From: Xestospongia muta
Taxonomy: Eukaryota; Porifera; Demospongiae; Haplosclerida; Petrosiidae
Assembly: GCA_963693285.1 (NCBI GenBank)
Contig: OY848917.1
Span: 17,779,245-17,843,244 of the forward strand
Length of the DNA: 64,000 nt
Direction: 5' to 3'
This document shows, piece after piece, positions 22,722-36,059 of the stretch (positions are counted from its first letter, which is position 1; each line of letters opens with the position of its first letter). The notes under the pieces are model-generated. The model worked only from the letters and a program-made list of their open reading frames with translations, did no database searches and was not told the DNA's origin. The position numbers were made by a program, and so were the translations under genes.

Positions 22722-25700
22722 TTATTGACGTCTGGGGAGACCTAGATGGTCACGTATTTCGTTAGCTTTTGCTAAGTTATCAACGATCCTTCCCTCAATA
22801 GCAGAGATGACTGTCCCCCATGTAACAGGTGATGGCTGAGAAGTCAACCAGGTGTGGATTACTTGACTGAGTTTAACTTTATTATGTAGTGGACTGCTTT
22901 GTAAACCATCCAAATTATTAAAGGGAACTTTTAAAGCCAAGCCAATGACATTCCACTGGCCATTGATATCAACTAATAACTCAAGTAGATCATGTTCATC
23001 AGGGATAGTTTTTAAAATATCTGGAGTACCTGCATAAAAATAAAGATTTAAACACAGTAGCTAGAAGTCATTGTAACATCAGTAATTCAATATTCCATTT
23101 ACATAATCTTTGAAAACTAAATAATAACAAATCAAAGAACTAGGAGTACTAGTACATCTATTAACCTTCTTTGCAGGCAATATCTTTCTTTGTAGGAACT
23201 TCAGAAATAATCTGGCTAACATCTGTGGTAGAAAACAATATACAAGGACAAGTATATATATCTTCAGTAACTGTACATAGCTTTAAATACAGAAATACAT
23301 CTGAAAATATATTAACATTTTCTTTGAAAATGATATGATGTAGAAAAGTTTATATACTATTAATCCAAACACAAAGAAAGTAGCAATGATAGCAATATAC
23401 ATAACAAGCAATACATGGATACACAAAAGACTAGATTGATGAGCCCAGCTTTGATCTCACTTAGTTTCTAACTATCATTGCCAAAAGAAAATGAACTTTA
23501 GCATTGGTATTGTACATGTACAAAGCTTCTAACTTATCTCATTTACTTTGATGGTGCTTCAGATGTCTTAAAAACAAACTTTGTGCTCTTTATAAAAGTT
23601 TCAAATCCTTGTGTTATGTTTTACGTAGAAATGATTCAATTTCATTGCCACTACTTTCATTGTGCTCTTGTTTTTAATTGGTTTGATAATAATTCCTACA
23701 TCATGTCAATTTTTAAGAAAAATAATTTACGTGTAATCAAACCAAAAATAGCTAATTTGACTCGTAATGTACTGTAAGTACACTTGTTTCCAATCAATAA
23801 AGGGAAAACAAAATGCGATGCTAAATTTCCCATAAATGTATTTAACTTTTCATGAGTGCTTTAGTTCTCTTTAGTTAAAAAATGGCCAAGAAAAATTGAG
23901 GCCATGGAATAGTTTGCAATGGATTTGTAAATTCAGCAACTTTCTATAGTACCATCAGAGATTATGATAACAGTAAAGTTAATATAAAATTGTATTGAAA
24001 CAAATATATTGTTATATACACTTTGTCTACTAAACTTTTACTTTACATTTATTAAAAATTTGGGAGAGAATTGCATCAATTATAATTAATTATCTCACTA
24101 TGAAATTGTGTGAAACAGGTTAATGGTTAAGCTAAGGTTAGTGTGTCATCTAACATTTCAGACACATGTACATAAGAATTAAAAATAGTTGTTACAAGCA
24201 AATGAACGATTATTAAACTTTCTTTGAGGCAAGACACTGCCATTAGTGTGCTTTATTAAAAAGCAAACAGGTACATTGTAGAAAGTGAAATGGGATGTCC
24301 AAATAGATTTCCAAACTAGCCACCTCTCTACAACACTCTCAGACATTTTCAATTAGCTGACTGCACTAAAGTAGCACTAAAGCTTATTGCTAAGTTTAAA
24401 AAAATACATCAATTTCATAATGCCATACACCTTGTACATAAGGACGTTTATCAAGTGTACTTTAAATAAACTCTAGGAAGTTATTTGTAGTAAATTGCCT
24501 TGATATAAAATTGTTCTGTAAAACTGGCTTTACACTCACCTAGAGTAGGTGTGTGATCTAACTTTTCAGGGACTAATTGTAGATATTATTTAATAAAACA
24601 AGGAGCCACTAATATTGTACACTAACCATTAAGGCATTCCTCAGATGTAATTTCTATATCGTCTTCATTCAATGGAGGAACAGCAAGATCCTGTAGTACA
24701 GTACAGAATGTGATATAAGTATGATAATATTATGGTACTGAATGTAGTGTAAGTATGATGTGGTAAAGAATGTAGTGTCAGCATGATATGGTAAAGAATG
24801 TAGTGTCAGTATGATATGGTACAGAATGTAATATAAGCATGACATATGTTGTCAAAGTATGATACATGGCAAATCAATATTTTTGTATGCTCAAACTAAC
24901 TGATACTTACCAAAGGATTACGTCCAGCAAACACACTGAACTGACAGCAACGTTTCTTTATTGACATTGGACTTAATGAGGATGAGAAATATGAGCATTT
25001 ATTCACTATGTGTTGAAATTGGTGATCTGGAAGTGGCAGCTTAGCACTGAAAAGTGCTTTTGTGATTGAAGGAGCAATGCAAAGAAAAGGATCATGAGCT
25101 CCCACAATCTGTTCAATGCCCACCATAGTATTCTTGTTGTCACTAACATTACATTTTGTAAGGACTGATCGTGCAATGTCTTTTATATTATAAAGTGTGC
25201 GATCAATAACAAGAAGGCTACGAACTTTTGCTACATCACTAGGAGCAATGAGGTACTCCTCACACTCAAATGAGTGCATCTGACTCTTCAAAATTAACAC
25301 AGTCTTAATAACATTATTAAAAACTCTGCGACTTTTCTTGATTCTTTTCATTGATGTAATTACTGTAACACAACGATAGTGTTCAGTTACTTCAACGATA
25401 ACTTCAACTTCATCATTCTCCCAATAAATGCAATTTGTCCACATATCACAACGACGAGTTAACATTAGGATTTGTGGATCAATTTCTGCAATTTCACCAG
25501 GTATACTGTGACATGGAAAACAAAAAATATAGGAAAGGCTAAAAAGAAGAAGGTGAAGAAATCGTGTTGAGAGGAATTGGTTAGGATTAGGACACCAGAG
25601 GCACCAACCCAACCCATTTTCTATTTTAATATCTGCAGGGGCCTCAGCATGAATGAGTGATGGAAAAAATAAGAGCTCATCTGATAGCAGTGGAATTGAA

Positions 25701-28700
25701 GCTGAAATATTGGTTTTAAACTGTTGCAATGTATTATATTCTAAAACATGACAGAACTGAAGACTCTTAAGAAACCCAATCAACATATTAATATCGTGTT
25801 TTGGAAATAATTTTTCCAGAACAGATATAGGCACAATACCAGTATTACTAGCAATATCTTGATGGACATGTTTGATTTCCTTAGGAGCAAATAGAACACC
25901 ATTGACTTCATTGAGAAGTGCAGCTCTGTCAATAACTACCCAACTTTGAGCATCATCCTTATTTTTAAGGAATAAGATGAGACCTTTATCACTTAACGTG
26001 GTTAGAAATTCCAACAAGACGGACCTTTCTGAAGGAAGTGAAGGGTCATCATGCTTTTCTAATACAACACATAGCTCTTTCAGGCTAATAGCTATAATAT
26101 TCTCTTTGTTTCGAAGCAATTGCAAGAAGGAGAATTGAACATGGCAGTAGAAACTAATTTTATCAGATCGATCTAGTACAGCTTTGCAGCTATAAGAAAG
26201 CTTAGCAACAAACTCTTTGACACCTTTTCCTCCAGGACGATGACATTCCATAGGTAGGAACCCAACATATTCTTGTGAATGATCAGCTTTTTTAGCAACT
26301 TCAGCAACTACTTTAGAAATTTCCTCATAACCATCAGTCATCTCATCAAGTCGACTTCCAATGACAAGTATTTGAGAGGGCCTTGAGCTTGATAATTGAA
26401 GACTTACATTCTTTATAAAATTAAACCAGTAGTATAAATCTGTTTTTATGGTGTCAAGATTGTTGGTCATCTTAGAAAGTATGGCAAAAACAGCAGGAGT
26501 GTTTAACATAAGATTTTCTAGAATTGCAGCATGACTGCTGTAATACTCCTTATGACCTGCAAGATCATAAAGGACAATGTTTCCCACTTCGTGACTTGAA
26601 AGGGTATGTGCATTAATCCCAGTAGTTAATAGTTCTACTGGAATAGGAGGATCAAACATATCGAACTCGTAGTTAGGTGGTTTCTCAGCTCGTTTCTTAA
26701 TGACTGCTGCAAGTGAACTTTTACCCGCACCGATGTTACCACAGAAAAATACTTTGCTATAAGATTCTACTGGAAAATCTTTTCGACATTGCTCAAAAGG
26801 CTCAAACATCTTTAAAATACTGAAGCGGTTTACATCGTCACGATAAGCAAGTTCCATGGCTGTTCGATTATTTCGATTTCTAGCCATTGGATTGACCTTT
26901 CCTGATGACAAAAGGGATTTGACTACATCACCATAACAACCCCTGCAAGCAACGTGAAGAGGTGTATTACCATCCTAAAAAGTCAAAGTAAATTGTAGTA
27001 ATTGACATTCCTTTTATTTCAGTTTACAATGTGTGATTGATTGTTAGAATTACTTCATTTATACCTACATTTCAAATGTTTACCTCATTTATAGTGATAG
27101 TATTTTGTGAGTATTTTAGCCAGTTAGTTATTTATGTGGCAAACAATCAATAATTAATTAATTTGTATTAATGAAAACCTAAATACTTATGAAGTAATGG
27201 GAACTAAAAATCTTGAAAATGCCTCAACTCATCCATATATTCTTGATAGACAATTTTTAAGTCTGCATTGAAAAAAACATTGTTCTACTTCACTTTCTAA
27301 TGGAAGCAAATGTACAGCAAGTGAAACCGACTAAAAGCACAGCTAATCTTTCAGAAAAAATTTTAAAACTTATCTTTAATGCTGAGTTTGCAGGGACTGT
27401 TTGTCATACAGTTGACACCATTCATATATCTGAATGAGATTTCTATAATACAAAATGGCATGTAGTTACCAACTGTTGTGGATTATATGTGGTGATGCAA
27501 CACTATTTCAATACTTTCCACAACATCTTTGTTTGTCAAAACTATCATTTTGTATATAACAAGCCATCAATGACAACGTAAAATAACTCGGCTATCAATG
27601 ATAACATCAGTCATTTTAGCTAGACCCTCCTGCTCTTTACTCTATAAAAGAAGAGAGGTCACAACTGAGTATATTTAATTGACCAATCAGATCACACTAT
27701 ACATATTCTGGATAGCATGCATGGATAGTAAGAAGTAATATTTTATTATAAATGTCATTTTTGGGCTCACTGATATCTTGCAAGTACAAAGTGAAAGATG
27801 TTTGATGCTTTGCATAAAGGGGAAAATGTATGTCTAGAGATCTTTAAACTGAAACATATGAACTGTAAATCTTCTAAAGTAGATAACACACATTGAATAG
27901 TAATGTTGTGGGCTTCTTTGTTTTATGTTTATTGTGATTAGTTGAGGTTCTGGTGTGACATTTGCTAGATCCTTCTTGTACATAAGCAAAGAGGAGGGTC
28001 TAGTTCAATACACTTTGAAAACACCAAATAAATCATTAATCATTGTAACTGAAGTAACTCAATTTATAAAGCAGTAGGAAAATAAAGTAAATATCAATAA
28101 TATGAACATTGAATTATAAGATATAACAGGTAAGAACACTTAAATGCTATTGGGGACATAAAAGTAATGTGTAGCATTGTTTTACAATATATATGTATTC
28201 ATTTAGAACATATTATATAATAGCACTATTGATATGTGACACTGATCTTCTCTATTATAATATTAGAATGACTCATGCAGACAAGGAATTTCATTATGCA
28301 TCATGTAACTTGGCTCTTGAGATAAAAGGTAAATTTATTGGAGCTAATACATGGTATATTCCATTAAAACTATTAGAATTTTAATCTCGTCAGTACATAA
28401 AATTTAACTTAGTAAATTTGTGGATGAGACCGACTTTATTCAATTCTCATCTACTAATATGGTTTGCAGATTTTTAGTAACATTTTATAAATGTAACACA
28501 ATGTTGCTCAGTGGTTATATGCCAAATCATCGTGGAGTTACTTTCTCTGATAATCGTTAAGTAACCTGATTAAAATGTTTTAGGGCATAGTAAACTATAA
28601 AATTCTTGTTACAACTTACATGATCAGCAATGTCAGGATTAGCATTGACTTCAAGAAGAAGCTGAACACATTCATTATTCCCTTTCTCTGATGCAATGTA

Positions 28701-31700
28701 CAAAGCAGTTTGGCCATCCTTTGTATATATAAAAGAACAAATAAATATGATTGTAGGTAAAAATGACATAAAATGCTTGAATAAAGGGAGTATGTCTTCT
28801 TCACAATCACGAGCAAATTTTCAACATGGTACCAAACAAATATTAGACCACTTATTAATATTTAATTAGGAACAACTTTACGTGGTCAACATTCAACTGC
28901 ATTACATGAATGGTGTTTGACAAATATTGGCAAACCTGTTATGCCGTTTGCATGAACCATTATGGAGTATACACCACTTATTAATAATTCATTAGGAAAA
29001 ACCTTTAATGCAGCAAACTGTCAGACAATGTTGCTACAGATAAATGAATTGTGGTCTAAATGAGTGATAGTCTTCCTCATTGGGCTGTCATGTGCTTATG
29101 TAATGACCCTAGCTAAGTGAATCTAATAACAAAGCATGCTTTTCCATAACATGTTAAAGTTGACATGATACTAAAGGAGTTAAAAGTGTCAACAAACTGC
29201 TTTAGAACAGCACTTTATCAGATACATGAATGTGACATCACTTTCAACTTCTATGGTATCCAATCATGCCACAAACACAACTGTGACATTAGCAACCCTT
29301 GGGTCTGTTGGCCTTTGGGTTTGTTTTGCATCATGGCACCTGTATCTATGACATAACTGTCATGGTTGTGTACATATACTTAACACTATCAATTACAATT
29401 CAGCGTACATTGTTTCCAATGTTAACAACAGCTCCCCTGGACAGAGCATCCTTAGTACCTTCCAAATCTCCTTTTCTTGAAGATTCTAAAAGTAAAGTGT
29501 CCTAAATAGAAAGGTAAAGTTTGTTAATTTTATACTAACACAGAATGCTCTTCTTTATTATAAGATGTACATATATTTGTATAGAATGCTAATACTTAGT
29601 GTATGTATGAACTTCAAAATATGCAACCACATTGCTAAAAAGTATTTATTTGCCAAATAATATTGACTAATAATTGCTGTATACTTTTCACATATACATG
29701 AATATATATGTGCATGTTTATATATTGTGAATAATGTAATAATATAAAATGTACATAACAACAAGCAAAACAAATTGAGTTACAGAAAGATTCAGTGCTT
29801 AATACATACAAGTGTGTACAAATATATAACATATGACTTACAGCCTGTACAGCTTCTAAATTGTTGGCATTAGCATTAACTAACATCTTTAGAATGACTT
29901 CATTTTTAGTCCAATATGCTGCATGAAGTGCTGTACGGCCATACTACATGATATAATAATGTAAAAAGATATGATATGAGTAAGATCAAAGTAAGACATA
30001 AAGATAAAATGCTAAGTATTGGATACCTCACTGTCAAGTGACTTTTAAGCTACACTGTTGGTACAAAATATTCTCTCCTGTGCAAATATAAGCTTTGTCT
30101 AGTGCTATAGTGCCACATAAACATTTTTAGTGCACCAGGTGCTCCTGGTCACATCACATGATGTGCATGAGGTCAGCAAATAAGCCACCAAAGAACTAGT
30201 CAAGATTAACTTAGATGATAGACAGCAAATAACATATAATGGGCATATTTCTAGAGCTATTCTAGAAGATAACATAACAGGCAAAACATGTCTTTAAGAT
30301 CTGGTAAATCACTGTGTTTTTCTGAAGTAAGTATATCTATACAAAGTCATGGCAACAAAGATAATTCACACAAGATCTAATCATAGATTGTATGGGTTTA
30401 TTGTTTCACAAGTTTAAAGAAGGATATGTTAGATAAGAAAAGTCAGATGACTACAAATTTGGGAGTTTTTTCAGAAAAAGGTCACTTTCTGACTAGAAAC
30501 TGCTACATAGTGATTTGCTAAATATAAATAGCATACTCTTATAACTGTAAGCTTAATAATTGATTTTAAAAACTTGGTTACTCTGTATATTATTGTACAT
30601 TTAATTATAGTCTGTCACATTTGAAATTGCACTCAACATAATTAACTATGTATCTACTATGGACACCATGTTCATAGATGTACAACTATTGCAGCACAAG
30701 ACCAAAAACTATGTAGGGACAGGAAAATTAAAAATTATACAGTAAACAAAAGAGTGTGTAAACAAGTGAATATAATTTTGTTGTTGTTGACTAATATACC
30801 ATTGTGTAGGATATACCATTGTAGGGCTCTGCTATGAGCAGTGGTCAAATATTTAAATCAAATTAATAGAAATCATGCATGGATACTGTAATTGTCAGTT
30901 CAAATAAGAGATTAAAATATTAAAATCTGTTCTGATTGGGAAAAGTGGTGATTGTGAGTACATTGAGTATATTGGTCACACTAATAAGACATTCAATGAT
31001 GGTATATAAAACATTGAAAACTGGTGTAAAAGTTTGAAATTTTTATGTTCTTTCAGAATTTACAAACAGAAACTCATACTTGAAACTCACGACATGAGTT
31101 TTATTCATAAAGACACATTTTATCAAAAACAATCCCTTTAACCAAATCTTTTGAAAACAATATTTCTCAAAGCAGATAGTCAGAAAAACATTTTAATTAT
31201 TAGGAATTGTTAAGAAGTTTACACAAAGGATGAATTGGAAGGCTATTTCACTTGACAAAATAGAAAAGTGACTCATACCATTGAGCACATTAGTAACATG
31301 TTTGATAAACAGCTCGATGAATGCAAACTGATCGTTATAGTACTGAGGCAGTTAAACACAATTAGAGATCGAGTAAGAACTGTTTTAGAAAGTTTCCAGA
31401 GCTAAGCAACCACCTCCTGCAAAAGCCTGTTCAGTTACAGATAACACAGTAAATCCATATGTAACACTAATAACATGCTGTTTCTCCAAAAAGGTCACAA
31501 CTCTCTCATGAATTCAATCCATTAGCCAAATCACTTATGATTTCTTTTGTATTGCTGCAATTCAGGAAAAAAAACTTTAATCCAACCAGTAGCAGAAATA
31601 TTACATTTAAAATCAATTAAAAATAACATTGAGACAAAGACATTCTGATAACTGTATGTAGTCTGCAGCAAAGTTAGAATAGTTGAATATTTTACCAAAG

Positions 31701-34039
31701 AACAAAAAATAGATGAGGAATTGGCAGTAGCAGACAGGGTACAGAAGAGCCTCTAACTAAAAAGCCTAAGGTTGATAATGAAAGTCAGGAAAAGTCTTCT
31801 TTCTAGACGGGTGAAAATGGGCACAGTACCAATGACTTTTCGAATCAAAAGAAACGTAAGAGAATAGTGAAAGGTTGTCAGATCTACACATCAAGTTTGC
31901 AAAACGTCTATTGAGGCAACAGTTTGCAACCAAAAATGACTTCAACTTATTACAAACAAAATCCTGTAGTAATCATCACAAAATTTAGATTGTACACAGC
32001 CACTGAATTGATTGGTTAGTAACCTCCACAGAATTTTCAGAGAAGCGTGAAATAATTGTGTACAACTCAGTGTATAGTTCTCTTGATACTAGTACAATGA
32101 CAATGTTGACAACTGTTTAGGGTGCTGTTGTCCTTTCCATTACCAACAACCACAAAGTAAAAAAAATCACAGCCTTTATGCAAAGCTACATTTTTCCAAT
32201 TGATTTGAAGAAAGAAAGTTACCACATTCTGTACATTACTACTATAGTAATGAACATTTGAAACTTGACTAATAAGAAAATTTGAAAATTATTTTGGTGA
32301 ATATTAATAAAGAAAATATTAACAATGTATTAATGATTGCTGACTTTATGTTTAGAATTGTCATAATTTCTGTAATTTTGAATTGTATAATTTGCCCAAG
32401 TAACAATGTTAACAGACATCATTAAGATAAAAATGTGGATGTCAATACAATAAATCTTGTGGCAGCAATATCAGATGTTCACAATATGGGATAAGTTATT
32501 TCTTAATAAAAAGACATTTTTTGAATTATCAACCACTTTTTTATAAATATTTGGTTTATAACCTTATAGTCAGGGTATTTAGCAACACAGATCATTTTTG
32601 TGATAGCCAGCCTCAAAACATGATTCCATACTTAACCACCTAAAGTACTTGTATCTGTTCAGTCAGAGTCAAGTGTTAATTGAACTAATTGGTTCTTATT
32701 ATATTAAGCTTTGAAACATGTCAAAACTTAACTTGACAGTCCTAACCTGCAGGGTTGGGTCAAGCCCTTTGGACCTTAAGCCTTTTTGAGCTTAAGCCCA
32801 GGTTTATTAAGAGCTTGGAAGGGCTTAAAGCCCTTTTGATTTTTAAGATCAAGAGCTTGAGCTTGTACTTAAGCTCAAATGCTAATTACTGGGCTTGTAC
32901 TTAAGCCCATTTTGAAATTTCTCACTACAAAGTGCAAGCATTTTTGATTAACACATTTGTTTCAGCAAAGCAGCTGTGAATATTTTGACTATCCTTCTCT
33001 TTCAAAGCTTGCAGTATCTGTGTTAGGCATTCCAGCGTCATCAGCAGCGGCTGAAAGATTGTTCAGCATAGCGGGTAAAATTTATCAACCTGACAGATGT
33101 CGCCTAAGTGACTCAAGATTTGAAAAATTGATGTTTATAAGATCAAATTGTGATGTTGTCTCTTATAAATAATTTTTTTAACAACAATTGTCTTGTAAAT
33201 AAATTTTTACTGACTATTGTTCAAATAAAAGGCTTCAGCTTGGACTTAAGTCTTTTAACCATGGGCTTGAGCTTGAACTTAAGTCCTTTACTAATGAGAT
33301 GGGCTGGAGCTTGAGCTTGAGCTTAACAAAACTTGAGGGGCTTGAGCTTGTGCTTAAGCTCTTTTTTTACAGGGCTTGACCCAACCCTACTAACCTGGTA
33401 TTTTATTATGGAATGCATGGTTTCATAGAATTGGGAATTTCATGTGTTCTGATTGGTTTAGCAAACCTAGGCATGCTTCATTTTAGTGATGTGATTTCTT
33501 AATTATCTGTCCTATTAGTTTGAAAAATCTTTCTGTTATATTTAGAAGTTTACTAATTCATTTTGGACCAGTTCAATGTCTCACTGTTAGGTAAAAGTAG
33601 ATTATGAAGGCTCTCAGAACTAACACACAGTGCTAATTAACTCAATCAACTAGACAACTTTAAAAGACATAAACACCTAATAAATTAGTAGAAAATACAG
33701 CTAGAGATTATAGGTTTGAGAAGGTAATAATTAGATGGGCAAATTTGAGAACCAAAATTGACTTTTAAACTCTGAAACAGATGGCATTTTGCTCACTTTT
33801 TCATCTGAAATCCACATTGCTAATGTTAATCTGTAAAATGTTTGCTTGAGCTTGAGATATTAAGCAGAGACCATTAAAGTATCTGCAAAAGTATCAAATG
33901 AACAGACCTGATGATTGTTGTTCATTGCCTGAAAACATTCAGTGATCTGTTGCTTGTCTTTCCTACAACGTTCTGAATCACTGATGTCTGAATCAGTCAG
34001 TATTGACCACATAGCAGCTCTTACCATTCCACTGGCCAT
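22722..34039 (-). CDS. Ankyrin-ROC-COR-Death domain protein (ROCO family)
   Basis: Eight exons: 33908-34039 (ATG at 34039, context AAAATGG), 29842-29943, 29409-29501, 28620-28718, 24911-26974, 24627-24690, 23166-23222, 22722-23029 (TAA). They total 2919 nt with all phases matching, giving 972 residues. Exons 2-4 are ankyrin repeats (YGRTALHAAY, DGQTALYIASEKG); the 2064-nt exon 5 starts with another (DGNTPLHVAC). It then holds a ROC GTPase: P-loop GNIGAGKS (about 221-228), switch DLAGH (279-283) and SRLD (349-352) in place of NKxD. A COR-like region follows. The last exon is a Death domain (LVDINGQWNVIGLALKV, TWLTSQPSPVTWG). The order ANK-ROC-COR-Death is that of DAPK1 without its kinase, so GTP-regulated scaffolding in death or immune signalling is likely (inference). 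Confidence 0.88.
24703..24846. repeat. ~29-bp minisatellite in ROCO gene intron
   Basis: About four to five imperfect units containing GGTAAAGAATGTAGTGTCAG lie between exon 24627-24690 and the large exon at 24911. Confidence 0.8.
27620..28003. mobile_element. Candidate MITE with inverted ends
   Basis: CTAGACCCTCCTGCTCTTT on the left is partly mirrored on the right (AAGCAAAGAGGAGGGTCTAG). The 384-bp segment is non-coding and contains ACCAATCAGATCACAC. Similar GACCCTCC/GAGGGTC words occur elsewhere in the window (18070, 22590). No clear target duplication was found, so the family is unassigned. Confidence 0.4.
28193..28560 (+). other. Unassigned coding-like fragments in ROCO gene intron
   Basis: Two short open stretches on the strand opposite to the ROCO gene: THADKEFHYASCNLALEIKG (28270-28329, flanked by AG and GTAAAT) and LLSGYMPNHRGVTFSDNR near 28500-28558. 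A third (LRGQHSTALHEWC) follows at about 28870. They look like pieces of decayed genes or transposons; I do not recognise them. Confidence 0.3.
31270..31990 (+). pseudogene. Decayed coding remnant, family unknown
   Basis: Protein-like pieces follow one another with stops: HISNMFDKQLDECKLIVIVL with RQLNTIRDRVRTVLES, then TEEPLTKKPKVDNESQEKSS with NDFSNQKKRKRIVKG. The basic and acidic stretches look like a nuclear protein. It lies in the first intron of the ROCO gene, antisense to it. No domain was recognised. Confidence 0.3.
32750..33389 (+). mobile_element. hAT element, non-autonomous, with 8-bp target duplication
   Basis: A 640-bp element flanked by the direct repeat CTAACCTG (32742-32749 and 33390-33397). 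Its ends are inverted repeats: CAGGGTTGGGTCAAGCCCT on the left and TAGGGTTGGGTCAAGCCCT as the complement of the right, differing only in the first base. Subterminal AGCTTGAGCTTAAGC-type repeats fill both ends, as expected for transposase binding. The 8-bp duplication and end sequence identify the hAT superfamily. The inside keeps only the transposase C-terminus. Identical target duplications imply a recent insertion in the ROCO intron. Confidence 0.92.
32957..33172 (+). CDS. hAT transposase dimerisation domain, C-terminal fragment
   Basis: The open frame reads YPSLSKLAVSVLGIPASSAA followed by AERLFSIAGKIYQPDRCRLS. This is the conserved hAT C-terminal dimerisation motif (the AAxERxFS core), ending in a natural stop. 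The N-terminal zinc finger and catalytic RNase-H-like part are absent, so it cannot transpose on its own. A candidate acceptor (GTTTCAG) at about 32964 suggests it was once a terminal exon. Confidence 0.85.
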   Translation: MFQQSSCEYFDYPSLSKLAVSVLGIPASSAAAERLFSIAGKIYQPDRCRLSDSRFEKLMFIRSNCDVVSYK

Positions 34040-34631
34040 TTTAGATTGATCACATGACCGTGTCTAGCATCCACCGCAAATTTGCATTGCATTTCCAATC
34101 CCTCCTCCCTCTCTATTGCCTATGCTTAAAAGTACAGTACATGCACCCTGCAGTATAGATCTACACTGGACACCACAGCAAGGTTAAGCACTTTAGTGCA
34201 TTTTTATTACTTAAGTATTGTTATATTCAAGGTGAATATGATTGAAAAGAAGAACTTCTCCCAGAAGTCTATCTCTCATTGAATTCTGAACTATGCACAG
34301 ACATCATAGGAGTAGCCACATGGCATGTGACTCCAACATTTGGGAATCATGCTGCCAAAGTTCAAGAAGATAGCTGATCAAACATACCAACTAAAGAATA
34401 GCTTTAAGTTTGTATGTTTGTTGGTCTTCTTTTGTCATTAAATGCTATGAGCCCTTTCACTCAAAACAGTTTTGTAATAGAGATTTTAAATCAATGGATT
34501 CTAGGATAGCTTTTAAATGACCTGAGTCAAGTACCATTACATAAACTTCTGTCATAAAATTTCCTTCACTGAGTAATTGATACTACAATCTATGGGTTGT
34601 AACCTATCTGCACAATATGTTAGAATTTTAA

Positions 34632-34844
34632 CTACAAAGTCATGATTATTTCAAGCATTTCACAAATTGAATCAGTAGTTCGTTCCTTGAAGGCATCAAT
34701 TATCACAAGTGCAGGATTATTATCTATATCATATAATACATATAAATGTCCATTGTAATGTAAATCAGGTGTCCATGTATTGTGAATGTTAGAGAATGAC
34801 AAATAGTCAATAAATATCAGATCAGAGCTACATTGTCTACCAGG
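34632..34844 (-). other. Proposed terminal exon of the ankyrin gene, novel C-terminal domain
   Basis: The acceptor TATATATAG is followed by 71 open codons to TAG, and the length is a multiple of three as phase 0 requires. The sequence (IFIDYLSFSNIHNTWTPDLH, then VLYDIDNNPALVIIDAFKE) has normal protein complexity but matches no family I know. Confidence 0.55.
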
Positions 34845-36028
34845 CTATATATAAACACTTCTCTTAAAGCTATTGTGATGATAAATTAGCTCATAAATAC
34901 TCCTGGTAATAATACCTATGACAGCTGTTATTTTCAGAAATGAACTTTTCTGCCTAGCATATTATGCAAGCATGGCTGTGAGACTTTTAAGAGCACAAAT
35001 GAATATGAATTGCATCCCTTGACTGCTGGCGCATATAGCAAGCAAAGACTTTTATTAACCCTGTGGTATGACTATAGATGTGACTATGCTTGAAGCTTCT
35101 AGCTAGCCTGTTCTCTTGTATTCAAGCATTCTATAGCTTTTAGTCTTCTACTGACACTGCTATTAATTATGCAATCTTTGTAGCTCAAGTCAATGATTCA
35201 TTGTGAAGTCAGTATTTTCAGTACCTAGAAATAACAATCACTTGGATTGTAGAACTAAAACTCTCATGTTTACTGAAGACATAGAATGAATGTGTGACTT
35301 TATATCATTACTTTGTATTCATCAACATATAGTGTCAATAACACATTATATATAGTAAGTATTATAAACAGCAATTATTACATTTATGTACTAATAAGCC
35401 ACTGACCTTGTCTGGAACATTCACTTTCACACCAGCATCTAAAAGGACTTGAACAACCTTATCATGACCTTCATAACATGATATATAGAGAACAGTTTTG
35501 CCATCCTACGTAGCAAAAAAATCAAAATACATGTAATACTGAAAGTTAATTATAAAGCCAATAATCATTACATTTAGACAGTCAATAAACAGTATATAAA
35601 AAAGATGTCAGAGGCAAAGACATAATCATACTTCAGATATGACAGAAGTATATAGATGATTTATTAATATTTCATAGCAAAATTAAAAATAACTTCTACA
35701 ATAATAAATTTGTTACATTTAGTGTCATTTAAGTATTCAGTAACACATAAAATTGATATAACATGAAATGATGTAATGATAAAGACAGCTCATAATAAAT
35801 TTAATATAACTTGAAATGATTGTAAAGATGTATCTAGTGAAGGTCATTATCTATTAATGTATATATATGGTGTTATGTAATGGATAATTTTTTAATACTA
35901 CCATTCCTACTGTGGTCAGATATTTACATAACCATCACACCATTTTATGAACTTATTATTAATTTTAATGTACTTGTTTACATTGCTTTTTTAGAAAACA
36001 ACTTTTTTATAATAATATTACTATCAAT

Positions 36029-36059
<31 letters not shown>

